Shown here: positions 1 through 7,081 of the stretch, piece by piece | Layout: the number at the start of each line of letters is the position of its first letter | Position numbering within the stretch: the stretch's first letter is position 1 | DNA from: an uncultured Clostridia bacterium | GTDB taxonomy: Bacteria > Bacillota > Clostridia > TANB77 > CAG-508 | Assembly (NCBI GenBank): GCA_944388795.1 | Contig: CALXKD010000010.1 | Location: 1 to 49,377, forward strand | Direction of reading: 5' to 3' | DNA length: 49,377 bases | The notes under the pieces: model-generated | Told to the model about the DNA's origin: nothing | Databases searched by the model: none | What the model saw: the letters and a program-made list of their open reading frames with translations, nothing else | Position numbers and translations under genes: made by a program

Positions 1-121
1 AAATCCTTTATTTAATGGACTTTTCTCTTGGATTAGTAAATTCAATTAAATGTGGAATTTACTTTTATATTTAACCATTTGTTCATTAGTAACATGCTAA
101 ATCAGACATTTTTCGTCCAAA
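1..121. other. Intergenic DNA, no gene recognised
   Basis: This AT-rich edge sequence has no open frame with a ribosome binding site. A translated tail on the minus strand gives only short fragments between stops. It could be the end of a gene outside the window, but nothing identifies one. Confidence 0.4.
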
Positions 122-156
122 TGTCCAATTGGGGACGTTTCTGTTTGTGACATTTT
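122..156 (+). repeat. 35-bp REP-like repeat, copy 1
   Basis: The copy begins TGTCCAATTGGGGACG and ends GACATTTT. It matches the reverse complement of 241-275 at 34 of 35 positions, and a third copy lies at 41107-41141. It contains the small palindrome GTCC-N6-GGAC. Together with 241-275 it forms an inverted pair around a terminator hairpin, the arrangement seen in REPIN or MITE elements. That classification is inference; the repeat itself is seen directly. Confidence 0.8.
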
Positions 157-188
157 GTTTTATAAATTTAATTTAATAAATAAAAAAC

Positions 189-227
189 AAAGTAGTTACA
201 AGATTCATATCCCCATGTAACTACTTT
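189..227 (-). terminator. Rho-independent terminator of the gat operon
   Basis: A perfect 12-bp stem (189-200 with 216-227) encloses a 15-nt loop. On the minus strand it is followed by TTGTTTTTTATTT. It lies downstream of the gatB stop codon and inside the inverted repeat pair 122-156/241-275. Confidence 0.8.
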
Positions 228-240
228 ATTTAATTTTGTT

Positions 241-275
241 AAAATGTCCCAAACAGAAACGTCCCCAATTGGACA
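241..275 (-). repeat. 35-bp REP-like repeat, copy 2 (inverted)
   Basis: This is the inverted partner of 122-156, differing at one position (GGGAC here, GTGAC there). The two copies and the DNA between them span 154 bp and would form a long cruciform or RNA hairpin. It sits 28 bp after the gatB stop. Confidence 0.8.
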
Positions 276-303
276 AAAATGAATCTGTCTCTAAATTTCC
301 GTT

Positions 304-1743
304 TTATTTTTTCAATTCTTCTAAGAACATTTGATTTAACATTTGTGGATTTGCTTTTCCTCTTGTTTCCTTCATTGCTTGTCCAACTAAAAATCCTAAT
401 GCTTTATCTTTTCCACCTTTATAATCTGCTACGGATTGTGGATTTGCTTCTAATACTTTTAATACAACTTCTTTGATTGCACCTTCGTCAGAAATTTGTA
501 CCCATCCTTTTTCATCTATAATATCTTCTGGATCTCTTGGATGTTCAAACATTTCTACTAATACTTTTTTAGCAATACTTGAGCTAATGGTTCCTTTATC
601 AATTAAGATAATTAATTTTCCTAATTGATTACTGTCAAATGGAATTTCGATTGGCTCCATTTCTGTTTCATTTAAAATTCTTGATATATCAGAGATAATC
701 CAGTTATTAACAGCTTTTGGATTATTGCATACTTTAATAGCACCTTCAAATAAGTCTGATAGATATTTTGATGCTGTAATGATATTCGCATCTTTTTCTG
801 ATAATCCATATTCTTTTAAGTATCTTTCTTTTCTACTTTCTGGTAATTCTGGTAGTGATTTTCTAATATTTTCAATATATTCTTCTGATAATTTAATTGC
901 AACTAAGTCTGGATCTGGGAAATATCTATAGTCTTGTGCATCTTCTTTATCTCTCATAGGAAAGGTTTTTCCTGATACATCATCCCATCTTAATGTTTCT
1001 TGCTCTACTTCTCCACCATCTTCAATGACATCAATTTGTCTATCTATTTCATATTCAATGGCTCTTGTGATACTTCTAAAAGAGTTCATGTTTTTCATCT
1101 CTGTACGAGTTCCTAATTTTGTATCTCCTTTTTTTCTAACAGATACATTGACATCAGCTCTAAAAGATCCTTCTTGCATTTTACAATCTGATACTTCAAT
1201 ATATTCTAATATAGATTTTAGTCTTCTTAAATATTCTTCTACTTCTTCACTACTTCTTAAATCTGGTTCTGAAACAATTTCAATTAAAGGTACGCCTGCT
1301 CTGTTTAAATCTACTAAGCTTCCGCCTGCAAATTCATCATGATTTAATTTACCGGCATCTTCTTCTATATGAATTCTCGTTAATCTAATTTTTTTCTTAC
1401 CTTCTTTTGTATCAATTTCAACATATCCATGCTCACATAATGGTTTATCATATTGTGAAATTTGATATGCTTTTGGTAAGTCTGGATAAAAATAGTTTTT
1501 TCTATCATTTTTACTATTTCTTGATATCTCACAATTGGTTGCTAATCCTGCCTTTACAGCATATTCTACTACTTTTTCATTTAATACTGGTAATGTTCCT
1601 GGCATTCCCATACAGATTGGACAAGTTTGTGTATTAGGAGCTGCTCCAAATTTTGTTGGACATGAACAAAATATTTTTGTTTTTGTAGAAAGCTCTGCAT
1701 GCACTTCTAGTCCTATAATTACTTCATAATCTTCTCTAGACAT
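304..1743 (-). CDS. gatB: Asp-tRNA(Asn)/Glu-tRNA(Gln) amidotransferase subunit B
   Basis: This is the tRNA-binding and kinase subunit of the GatCAB complex, which phosphorylates mischarged Glu-tRNA(Gln) or Asp-tRNA(Asn) before transamidation. At 479 residues it has normal family length. Visible signatures are the N-terminal EVIIGLEVHAEL, the Cys-rich CSCPT...CPICMG zinc region (about residues 26-45), HIEEDAGK near 125, the hallmark LNRAGVPLIEIVSEPD near 146-161, and a C-terminal YqeY-like tail ending in NPQMLNQMFLEELKK. It is the last gene of the gatC-HAD-gatA-unknown-gatB operon and lies 11 bp after the preceding gene. The hairpin at 189-227 probably ends the transcript. An asnS gene elsewhere in the window (41266) suggests that Gln-tRNA is the main product needed, but that is inference. 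Confidence 0.97.
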   Translation of the reverse strand: MSREDYEVIIGLEVHAELSTKTKIFCSCPTKFGAAPNTQTCPICMGMPGTLPVLNEKVVEYAVKAGLATNCEISRNSKNDRKNYFYPDLPKAYQISQYDKPLCEHGYVEIDTKEGKKKIRLTRIHIEEDAGKLNHDEFAGGSLVDLNRAGVPLIEIVSEPDLRSSEEVEEYLRRLKSILEYIEVSDCKMQEGSFRADVNVSVRKKGDTKLGTRTEMKNMNSFRSITRAIEYEIDRQIDVIEDGGEVEQETLRWDDVSGKTFPMRDKEDAQDYRYFPDPDLVAIKLSEEYIENIRKSLPELPESRKERYLKEYGLSEKDANIITASKYLSDLFEGAIKVCNNPKAVNNWIISDISRILNETEMEPIEIPFDSNQLGKLIILIDKGTISSSIAKKVLVEMFEHPRDPEDIIDEKGWVQISDEGAIKEVVLKVLEANPQSVADYKGGKDKALGFLVGQAMKETRGKANPQMLNQMFLEELKK

Positions 1744-1754
1744 GTATTTTCCTC

Positions 1755-2312
1755 CTATCTTTCTATACCATTTTCTTTTTTACTCATCTCTTCTAGTTGT
1801 TGGATACAATATCCTCTAAAATACAATTCATTGCCTTTTTCATATTCATCTGTTTCATAATATCCATTCGCTTTATGAAATTTTTGTGTAATATTTAACT
1901 TTTTCTTTTCTTGTTCAAATATCTGGTCAATTTGTTCTTCTGTTAGAGTTCCTCTTTCTATTGTAAATCCATATAAATCTCCTGCTAAGTAAAAAGGCTC
2001 TAACAAATCTGGTCTTTCCATGATATCTTTTTGTAATCCAGTATAATCAAACTTATATATCTCACCATTTTCTGTTTTTTCTACTTTTAATTTTCCTTGA
2101 ACCATATTTTTGTTTCGATGCAATATGCTTCTATATTCTCTTTCTTCAAGTTCTTCAATTTTCTCATAAACTTGAAAAATTAGTTTAACAATTCTTCCTC
2201 GTTCCTCTTGTGTAATTCCTTTTCTACTATGAATAATATCATAAACAAATAGATGATATTGACCATTGATTTGTGCTCTTTCAAATAAATCTTTATATTC
2301 TGTATAACTCAT
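1755..2312 (-). CDS. Conserved-looking protein of unknown function in the gat operon
   Basis: I do not recognise this 185-residue soluble, highly charged protein. It has no signal peptide or membrane segment. The N-terminal half is predicted helical (ERGRIVKLIFQVYEKIEEL), and a Tyr/Glu-rich C-terminal half ends in ELYFRGYCIQQLEEM. It starts 8 bp after gatA and ends 11 bp before gatB, so it is almost certainly co-transcribed and translated with the amidotransferase subunits. That position might point to a role tied to translation or to nucleotide handling like the HAD protein upstream, but no motif supports a specific function. Confidence 0.8.
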   Translation of the reverse strand: MSYTEYKDLFERAQINGQYHLFVYDIIHSRKGITQEERGRIVKLIFQVYEKIEELEEREYRSILHRNKNMVQGKLKVEKTENGEIYKFDYTGLQKDIMERPDLLEPFYLAGDLYGFTIERGTLTEEQIDQIFEQEKKKLNITQKFHKANGYYETDEYEKGNELYFRGYCIQQLEEMSKKENGIER

Positions 2313-2320
2313 GTTTTCCT

Positions 2321-3790
2321 CTATTTCTTAAATTCTGGTTTATGGTTTTCTCTAAATTTCAAATCTTGTTCAAATGTATAAGCTGCATTTAAGATGGTTT
2401 CTTCACAGAATTTATTTCCGATTAATTGCATTCCTACTGGCATACCTTCTTTATCTACACCACATGGAATAGAGATTCCTGGAAGTCCTGCAATATTTAC
2501 TGAAACTGTACAAATATCGGCTAAGTACATTTCCAATGGATTATTTGATTTAGAACCAATATCAAATGCAACTGTTGGTGATGTTGGTACTAAAATCACA
2601 TCATATTTTTCAAAAGCTTTATTAAATTCATTCATAACTAATGTACGTACTTGTTGCGCTTTTTTGTAATAAGCATCATAATATCCTGATGATAACACAT
2701 AAGTTCCAAGAATGATTCTTCTTTTAACCTCTGGTCCAAATCCTTCACTTCTTGATTTTTTATATAATTCTTTTAAGTTTTTAAATTCTCCTGTTCTATA
2801 AGTATATCTGATTCCGTCAAATCTTCCTAAGTTTGAACTAGCCTCAGCACAGGCAATAATGTAATATGATGCTAAAGAATATTTTGCAATATCTAATGAA
2901 AATTCTTCAACCTCTGCTCCTAATGTTTTATATCTATCAATTGCTTCATATAATTTTTCTTTTACTTCTTCATTGATTCCTTCTGCATAAAATTCTTTTG
3001 GAACACCAATTTTCAAGCCTTTTACATCACCTTTTAAACATGCTGTATAATCTTTTTTCTCTATGTCTACTGATGTAGTATCTTTTTTATCATGACCTGC
3101 AATAATATTTAATAACATTGCTGCATCTCTAACATCTTTAGTAATAGGACCAATTTGGTCTAATGATGAAGCAAAGGCAACTAATCCATATCTTGATACC
3201 AATCCATACGTTGGTTTTAATCCTACAACACCACAAAAACTTGCTGGTTCTCTGATAGATCCTCCTGTATCACTACCTAATGCCCATGGTACCATATTAC
3301 TTGCAACAGCTGCTGCACTTCCTCCTGAAGATCCTCCTGGTACTTTATTTAAATTCCATGGATTTTTGGTTGGATAAAAATATGAATATTCTGTTGAGCC
3401 TCCCATAGCAAATTCATCCATATTTAATTTTCCAAGATTAATCATACCCTCTTGATTTACTTTTTCCATAACCGTTGCATCATATGGTGATACAAAGTTT
3501 TCTAACATCTTTGAACTACAAGTTGTTTTCACACCTTTTGTACAAATATTATCTTTAATTCCGATTGGAATTCCTGCAAATTCTCCTTTTACTTCACCTT
3601 TGTCTATTTTTTCTTGCATTTCTTCTGCTTTTTTGTTAGCATCTTCTGCTAATACGGTCACAAAAGCTTGTACATCTTTTTCTTTTTCAGCAATTCTATC
3701 TGTATATGCTTTTGTGATATCTTTTATCGTTAATTCTTTACTTTTTAACTTTTCTTGTAATTCATGAACCGTTAATTCTGTAATCTCCAT
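2321..3790 (-). CDS. gatA: Asp-tRNA(Asn)/Glu-tRNA(Gln) amidotransferase subunit A
   Basis: GatA is the amidase subunit that hydrolyses glutamine and supplies ammonia to GatB. The 489-residue length is normal. The amidase-signature catalytic triad is complete: Lys79 (GIKDN), cis-Ser154 ([13 protein letters not shown]) and nucleophile Ser178 ([11 protein letters not shown]). The downstream [25 protein letters not shown] block is typical of GatA rather than of other amidases. The start is close to the upstream HAD gene (3 bp), with AGGAGGA just before the ATG. It lies in the gat operon between the HAD gene and the unknown 185-residue gene. Confidence 0.98.
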   Translation of the reverse strand: MEITELTVHELQEKLKSKELTIKDITKAYTDRIAEKEKDVQAFVTVLAEDANKKAEEMQEKIDKGEVKGEFAGIPIGIKDNICTKGVKTTCSSKMLENFVSPYDATVMEKVNQEGMINLGKLNMDEFAMGGSTEYSYFYPTKNPWNLNKVPGGSSGGSAAAVASNMVPWALGSDTGGSIREPASFCGVVGLKPTYGLVSRYGLVAFASSLDQIGPITKDVRDAAMLLNIIAGHDKKDTTSVDIEKKDYTACLKGDVKGLKIGVPKEFYAEGINEEVKEKLYEAIDRYKTLGAEVEEFSLDIAKYSLASYYIIACAEASSNLGRFDGIRYTYRTGEFKNLKELYKKSRSEGFGPEVKRRIILGTYVLSSGYYDAYYKKAQQVRTLVMNEFNKAFEKYDVILVPTSPTVAFDIGSKSNNPLEMYLADICTVSVNIAGLPGISIPCGVDKEGMPVGMQLIGNKFCEETILNAAYTFEQDLKFRENHKPEFKK

Positions 3791-3793
3791 GCG

Positions 3794-4402
3794 TTAATCC
3801 TCCTCTTTTTTTATCTTTTTTATAATTTCTATTTTTTGATATAGATGTGGCCAAGAATATACTCTTTCTATGTCTTCACTCTCAAAATCTTTATTAATAA
3901 TGGTATCCATCATATATGTCTTAATTCCCACATTTGCCATTTCTGTACAATTTTTAATACTATCATCTACAAATATGTCTATGTCATTTTCTTTTGCTGC
4001 AATGACTTTGTTTTGAGAATTTAATATTAATTTATCATATGGTATGCCATATTTTTCTAGCCAATCTTTTGTTAATTTTTCTACATCAAATTTGTCTGAC
4101 AAAAATCTAGCAGTTATTAAATATATCTTATCTCCACTTTCTTTTAATCTTTTTATATTTTCTACTGCATACATTTTAGGTTGTACTTTTAAAACTGTTT
4201 TTTCATAATATTTATCTAAGAATTCTTTATCTTCTTTTTTATTCCAATTATGAAAATTTGTACAATACATATGTGTTATGATGTTTCTATTGACATCTTT
4301 TATCTCTTTCCCAATATCATTGATTGTATAATTTTGTGCATAATTAAATAATACGTCATATGTGTTAGCTATTGTATCATCTATATCAATTCCTATATTC
4401 AT
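3794..4402 (-). CDS. HAD-family 5'(3')-deoxyribonucleotidase-like protein (NT5C type)
   Basis: This 202-residue soluble protein begins MNIGIDIDDT, the DxDxT motif I of HAD phosphatases (Asp6, Asp8). Motif II appears as YLITARF, and the late acidic motif as DIFVDDSIKNC. The layout matches the NT5C-like deoxynucleotidase group, which removes phosphate from nucleoside monophosphates. A longer frame reaches 4465 but overlaps gatC. AGGAG seven to eight bases before the ATG at 4402 decides the shorter start, and this site overlaps the gatC stop codon, so the two genes are probably translationally coupled. The substrate is not known. A HAD gene between gatC and gatA is unusual. Confidence 0.85.
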   Translation of the reverse strand: MNIGIDIDDTIANTYDVLFNYAQNYTINDIGKEIKDVNRNIITHMYCTNFHNWNKKEDKEFLDKYYEKTVLKVQPKMYAVENIKRLKESGDKIYLITARFLSDKFDVEKLTKDWLEKYGIPYDKLILNSQNKVIAAKENDIDIFVDDSIKNCTEMANVGIKTYMMDTIINKDFESEDIERVYSWPHLYQKIEIIKKIKKEED

Positions 4403-4412
4403 TTTCTTTCTC

Positions 4413-4700
4413 CTAATTGATAACTTTTGGTATTTTAAACATATTTTGTTCTTCACTTGGTGCATTCATAAATAAAGCTTTATTATCTTCAAATACCTCT
4501 ACCTCATCTTTTCTAAATACATTTTTTGCTTCATTTGCTCCTATGGTAATATCCAAATTGTCTACATTCGCATTATTTACGATATTCGCAAAATCTAATA
4601 TTTCCTGTAAATTATCCAAATATTGTTGGACTTCATTTTCCTCCAATGTTAAATTGGCTAAATTTGCAATGTGCAAAATTTCTTCTTTACTTACTTGCAT
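4413..4700 (-). CDS. gatC: Asp-tRNA(Asn)/Glu-tRNA(Gln) amidotransferase subunit C
   Basis: GatC is the small helper that wraps around and stabilises GatA in the GatCAB complex. The 95-residue protein has the family pattern: EEILHIANLANLTLEENE at the N-terminus, a Leu/Ile-rich helix with LQEILDFANIVNNANVDN, then the C-terminal FRKDEV...NAPSEEQNMFKIPKVI. AGGAG lies upstream of the ATG at 4700. It is the first gene of the gat operon, 32 bp downstream of a good sigma-A-type -10 box. Its stop codon overlaps the ribosome binding site of the HAD gene. Confidence 0.96.
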   Translation of the reverse strand: MQVSKEEILHIANLANLTLEENEVQQYLDNLQEILDFANIVNNANVDNLDITIGANEAKNVFRKDEVEVFEDNKALFMNAPSEEQNMFKIPKVIN

Positions 4701-4731
4701 ATCATCATCTCCTACATTTAATTTGGTTTCT

Positions 4732-4760
4732 ATTATATACTGAAAAGCTTAAAAAAACAA
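4732..4760 (-). promoter_or_regulatory. Sigma-A-type promoter of the gat operon
   Basis: On the minus strand the boxes are TTGTTT - 17 bp - TATAAT. The -35 box uses the T-run of the terminator at 4754-4778 that ends the upstream sortase gene, so the two signals overlap. Confidence 0.65.
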
Positions 4761-4778
4761 GTCAAAATGACTTGTTTT
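4754..4778 (-). terminator. Terminator of the sortase gene
   Basis: An 11-bp perfect stem (4754-4764 with 4768-4778) has an AAA loop. On the minus strand it runs into a stretch of seven T residues. It lies 28 bp after the sortase stop codon. Confidence 0.8.
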
Positions 4779-4805
4779 CATATTTTTTCATTGTTTATTA
4801 TATAT

Positions 4806-5555
4806 TTAAATAGCTCTTGCCTTTACAATGACTCTTTGCTTACTATCATCAGTACAGGTAATTAATGTAATTTCTCTTCTTCCATCTGTATTTTGAGATG
4901 TACAGCTAACATCTGTTGGATCAACAATATATTTATCATATACTTCATATTCCACTGTACTATTATCTGTAAAGTTGGTTATTTGTATAATATCTCCATT
5001 TACTAAAGTTGGTACTTTACTGAAAAATCTTGTATTTCTATAGTTATGCCCTACAATACAATAATTTCCTACTGTATTAATCTCTGGTCCGTGGAATTTT
5101 ACTGGTGACATTTTCAATAATTCTTCTGTTTCTGCCTCTGAATCACTTTCCCCATCTATAATGGGATACTCTACATTAATTTTAGGAATTGTTACTTTTC
5201 CATCTGTTACATAGGTATATCCAGATTGTGATTGCTGTTTGGTTTTGGTTGTACTTTGATTCGTATCAGAAACCACCACAGGCGCTTCTGTTCCATCATC
5301 AGTTGTATCATTTAATACAGCAATTAATACATCACTATCCACTACTGTATCATCTTCTTGCTCTTGCTCAGCTGTCGCCAAAATGTCTTGTGATACCGCT
5401 TCTGCTTTATCTCTATCATATGCTGCATATATATATACAGATATTAGAACAATTAAGAAAAATACTGATAATATGAAATTTGCTTTATACATTTTTTTCT
5501 TTCTTTTTAATTCAGGTGTTATGTATAATTTCTTTGTTACTAATATTTGATTCAT
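4806..5555 (-). CDS. Class D-type sortase (transpeptidase)
   Basis: Sortases cleave LPXTG-like signals and attach surface proteins to cell-wall precursor. This 249-residue protein has a basic N-terminus, one membrane segment (about 25-45), a Ser/Thr/Gln-rich linker, and a catalytic domain from about 115. The catalytic residues are His170 in VGHNYRN, Cys234 in LITCTDD and Arg241 in QRVIVKA. GGGAGAG seven bases before the ATG supports this start. It stands alone, ended by the hairpin at 4754-4778. A second sortase of the same type (39296) sits next to an LPKTG protein; no substrate lies next to this one, so it may be the housekeeping enzyme. Confidence 0.92.
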   Translation of the reverse strand: MNQILVTKKLYITPELKRKKKMYKANFILSVFFLIVLISVYIYAAYDRDKAEAVSQDILATAEQEQEDDTVVDSDVLIAVLNDTTDDGTEAPVVVSDTNQSTTKTKQQSQSGYTYVTDGKVTIPKINVEYPIIDGESDSEAETEELLKMSPVKFHGPEINTVGNYCIVGHNYRNTRFFSKVPTLVNGDIIQITNFTDNSTVEYEVYDKYIVDPTDVSCTSQNTDGRREITLITCTDDSKQRVIVKARAI

Positions 5556-5666
5556 AAATCTCTCCCATTTTATAATAATCTTTCTATCATATTATAACAT
5601 GAAAATGATGAAAATCAAATATCTTTATTGAAAAATTTTCAATTTCATTATATAATAGTTGTATAT

Positions 5667-5740
<74 letters not shown>

Positions 5741-5748
5741 AATTATGA

Positions 5749-5784
5749 CAACTTACAAACTATAAAATTTGTAAGTTGCTTTTT
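5749..5784 (+). terminator. Terminator after tRNA-Gly
   Basis: An 11-bp perfect stem (5749-5759 with 5768-5778) is followed on the plus strand by CTTTTTA, nine bases after the tRNA end. Confidence 0.85.
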
Positions 5785-5796
5785 ATATATAAACCC

Positions 5797-5829
5797 AAAA
5801 TGTTCTCTTTCTGGAAAAGAGAACATTTT
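5797..5829. terminator. Bidirectional terminator hairpin
   Basis: A perfect 14-bp stem (5797-5810 with 5816-5829) has a 5-nt loop and T-runs on both strands. It most likely ends the minus-strand Abi-alpha gene at 5898 and backs up the tRNA terminator. Confidence 0.75.
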
Positions 5830-5897
5830 TAATACTTAATTTTTATGCTAATGGAACTATACAATTATTTTTATAATTTCATATCATAATCTTCCAT

Positions 5898-6701
5898 TTA
5901 TAAGCAAGTTTCTGCAAATCGTTCACCAAAATTATTTTTCATAATAACTTGTTTTTGAATTTTTACACTTGTAGTTATTCCATTTCTTTTTGAATTATTT
6001 ATATTATCAAGTATTTTTTTATTTTTAATTATAATATTAAAATTTTTAAATTTTTCGTAATTATAATCAGTTATACTATTATCTTCATGATGAATTAAAC
6101 CTAGTCTTATCAAATTAGAAATAGATGCTGATATATCAAATTCGTCACCTAAATCAAGTAATTCTTCTACTAAATAATTTGGATATGCTGAACTATAAAC
6201 TTTATTTGTATTATCTATTTCCAAAATTGCGTGTGCACAGGCAACTTGTCCTACTTCATTTAATTTTTTAAAAACTTTAGCATCTAGTGGTGTTAATTGC
6301 CTAATTATTTCCACGTAACTAGGATGTGCTTTATCTTTAGTATCTTTATTCATTGAAGAAACTAATAAATTTAAATACATATTCCTAAGTTCTTCTTTAT
6401 CATATGTATATTTCAATGACTCTAATGTAGGCCCTGCTACCATTAAATCTGGTTCTACTATCTTATCATCAGGAAGGGAATTTAATCTATCCTCTAAATC
6501 ATTTTTAAAGTCTTCTAATTTATATTTAAATAATGCATTTGCTTTTTTTACTGGATAGAAAACAACATTATTAAATAGTCCAACAATAGACTCTACAATT
6601 TCACCAGCTTGGGTTACTGTTCCTTTTAAACCATCATTATAAACATCTTTTGCAACAACTTTTGCTACTTCTTTTGTAATTTCTAATGCTTGATCATTCA
6701 T
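5898..6701 (-). CDS. Abi-alpha (DUF4393) family protein, putative phage defence
   Basis: This 267-residue soluble protein carries the pattern I associate with the Abi_alpha/DUF4393 family: an alpha-helical N-terminus (residues 1-70, with EITKEVAKVVAKDVYNDGLK), then AGPTLESLKYTYDKEELR and MYLNLLVSSMN (about 89-118) and HPSYVEIIRQLTPLDAKV (126-143), then a variable tail. Family members are linked to abortive infection, in which the infected cell stops growth so that phage cannot spread; the mechanism is not established. The gene has its own promoter (6733-6760) and terminator. Neighbours are a small unknown gene and a transglutaminase-like protein, both upstream. The family call is from motif memory, and the defence role is inference. 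Confidence 0.75.
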   Translation of the reverse strand: MNDQALEITKEVAKVVAKDVYNDGLKGTVTQAGEIVESIVGLFNNVVFYPVKKANALFKYKLEDFKNDLEDRLNSLPDDKIVEPDLMVAGPTLESLKYTYDKEELRNMYLNLLVSSMNKDTKDKAHPSYVEIIRQLTPLDAKVFKKLNEVGQVACAHAILEIDNTNKVYSSAYPNYLVEELLDLGDEFDISASISNLIRLGLIHHEDNSITDYNYEKFKNFNIIIKNKKILDNINNSKRNGITTSVKIQKQVIMKNNFGERFAETCL

Positions 6702-6732
6702 ACTTATTTACCTCCAAGATATTTCTTGAAAT

Positions 6733-6760
6733 ATTATACTATACTATAATAAAATAACAA
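6733..6760 (-). promoter_or_regulatory. Probable promoter of the Abi-alpha gene
   Basis: The minus strand reads TTGTTA - 16 bp - TATAAT, about 30 bp upstream of the start codon. Confidence 0.5.
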
Positions 6761-6856
6761 AATTATCCATGTTCATTGAAATTTAATAATAATTCATATA
6801 TGATATTTTTAAAAAGTGAACACAGTTCGTAACTTGTATGTGATTCGCTCCAATTT

Positions 6857-7081
6857 TTAATATTTCATATCTTTTTGTATCCCCAAGCCATCTCCTATAC
6901 AGATTAAAGTTTCTATTTCATTGTTTTCTATTTGTATTGGTCGAAATACTTTTATTGAACTAAAAAAATCTTCTTTTTCTTTAATATTTGTTACACGCTC
7001 AGGGGCTTCTATCATTTTTATTTCTTCTTGTTTATTAAAAAATTTTTTTATAAAGGACATTATCCTTTCTATAACATTCAT
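6857..7081 (-). CDS. Small hypothetical protein downstream of the transglutaminase-like gene
   Basis: This 74-residue protein begins MNVIERIMSFIKKFFNKQEE, an amphipathic, basic N-terminal helix, followed by an acidic C-terminal half containing ICIGDGLGIQKD. I do not recognise a family. Its ATG overlaps the end of the 517-residue gene by 4 bp (ATGA-type overlap), and the upstream gene's end supplies AGGAGAA as ribosome binding site, so it is probably translationally coupled. Real expression is likely from this layout, but the function is unknown. Confidence 0.6.
   Translation of the reverse strand: MNVIERIMSFIKKFFNKQEEIKMIEAPERVTNIKEKEDFFSSIKVFRPIQIENNEIETLICIGDGLGIQKDMKY

Noticed and set aside
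1-110. Possible transposase tail at the left edge
   Set aside because: Translation in all frames gave short fragments with stops and no convincing family C-terminus.
4403-4465. Longer start for the HAD nucleotidase at 4465
   Set aside because: It overlaps gatC and lacks the family N-terminus; AGGAG before the ATG at 4402 and the MNIGIDIDDT start fit better.
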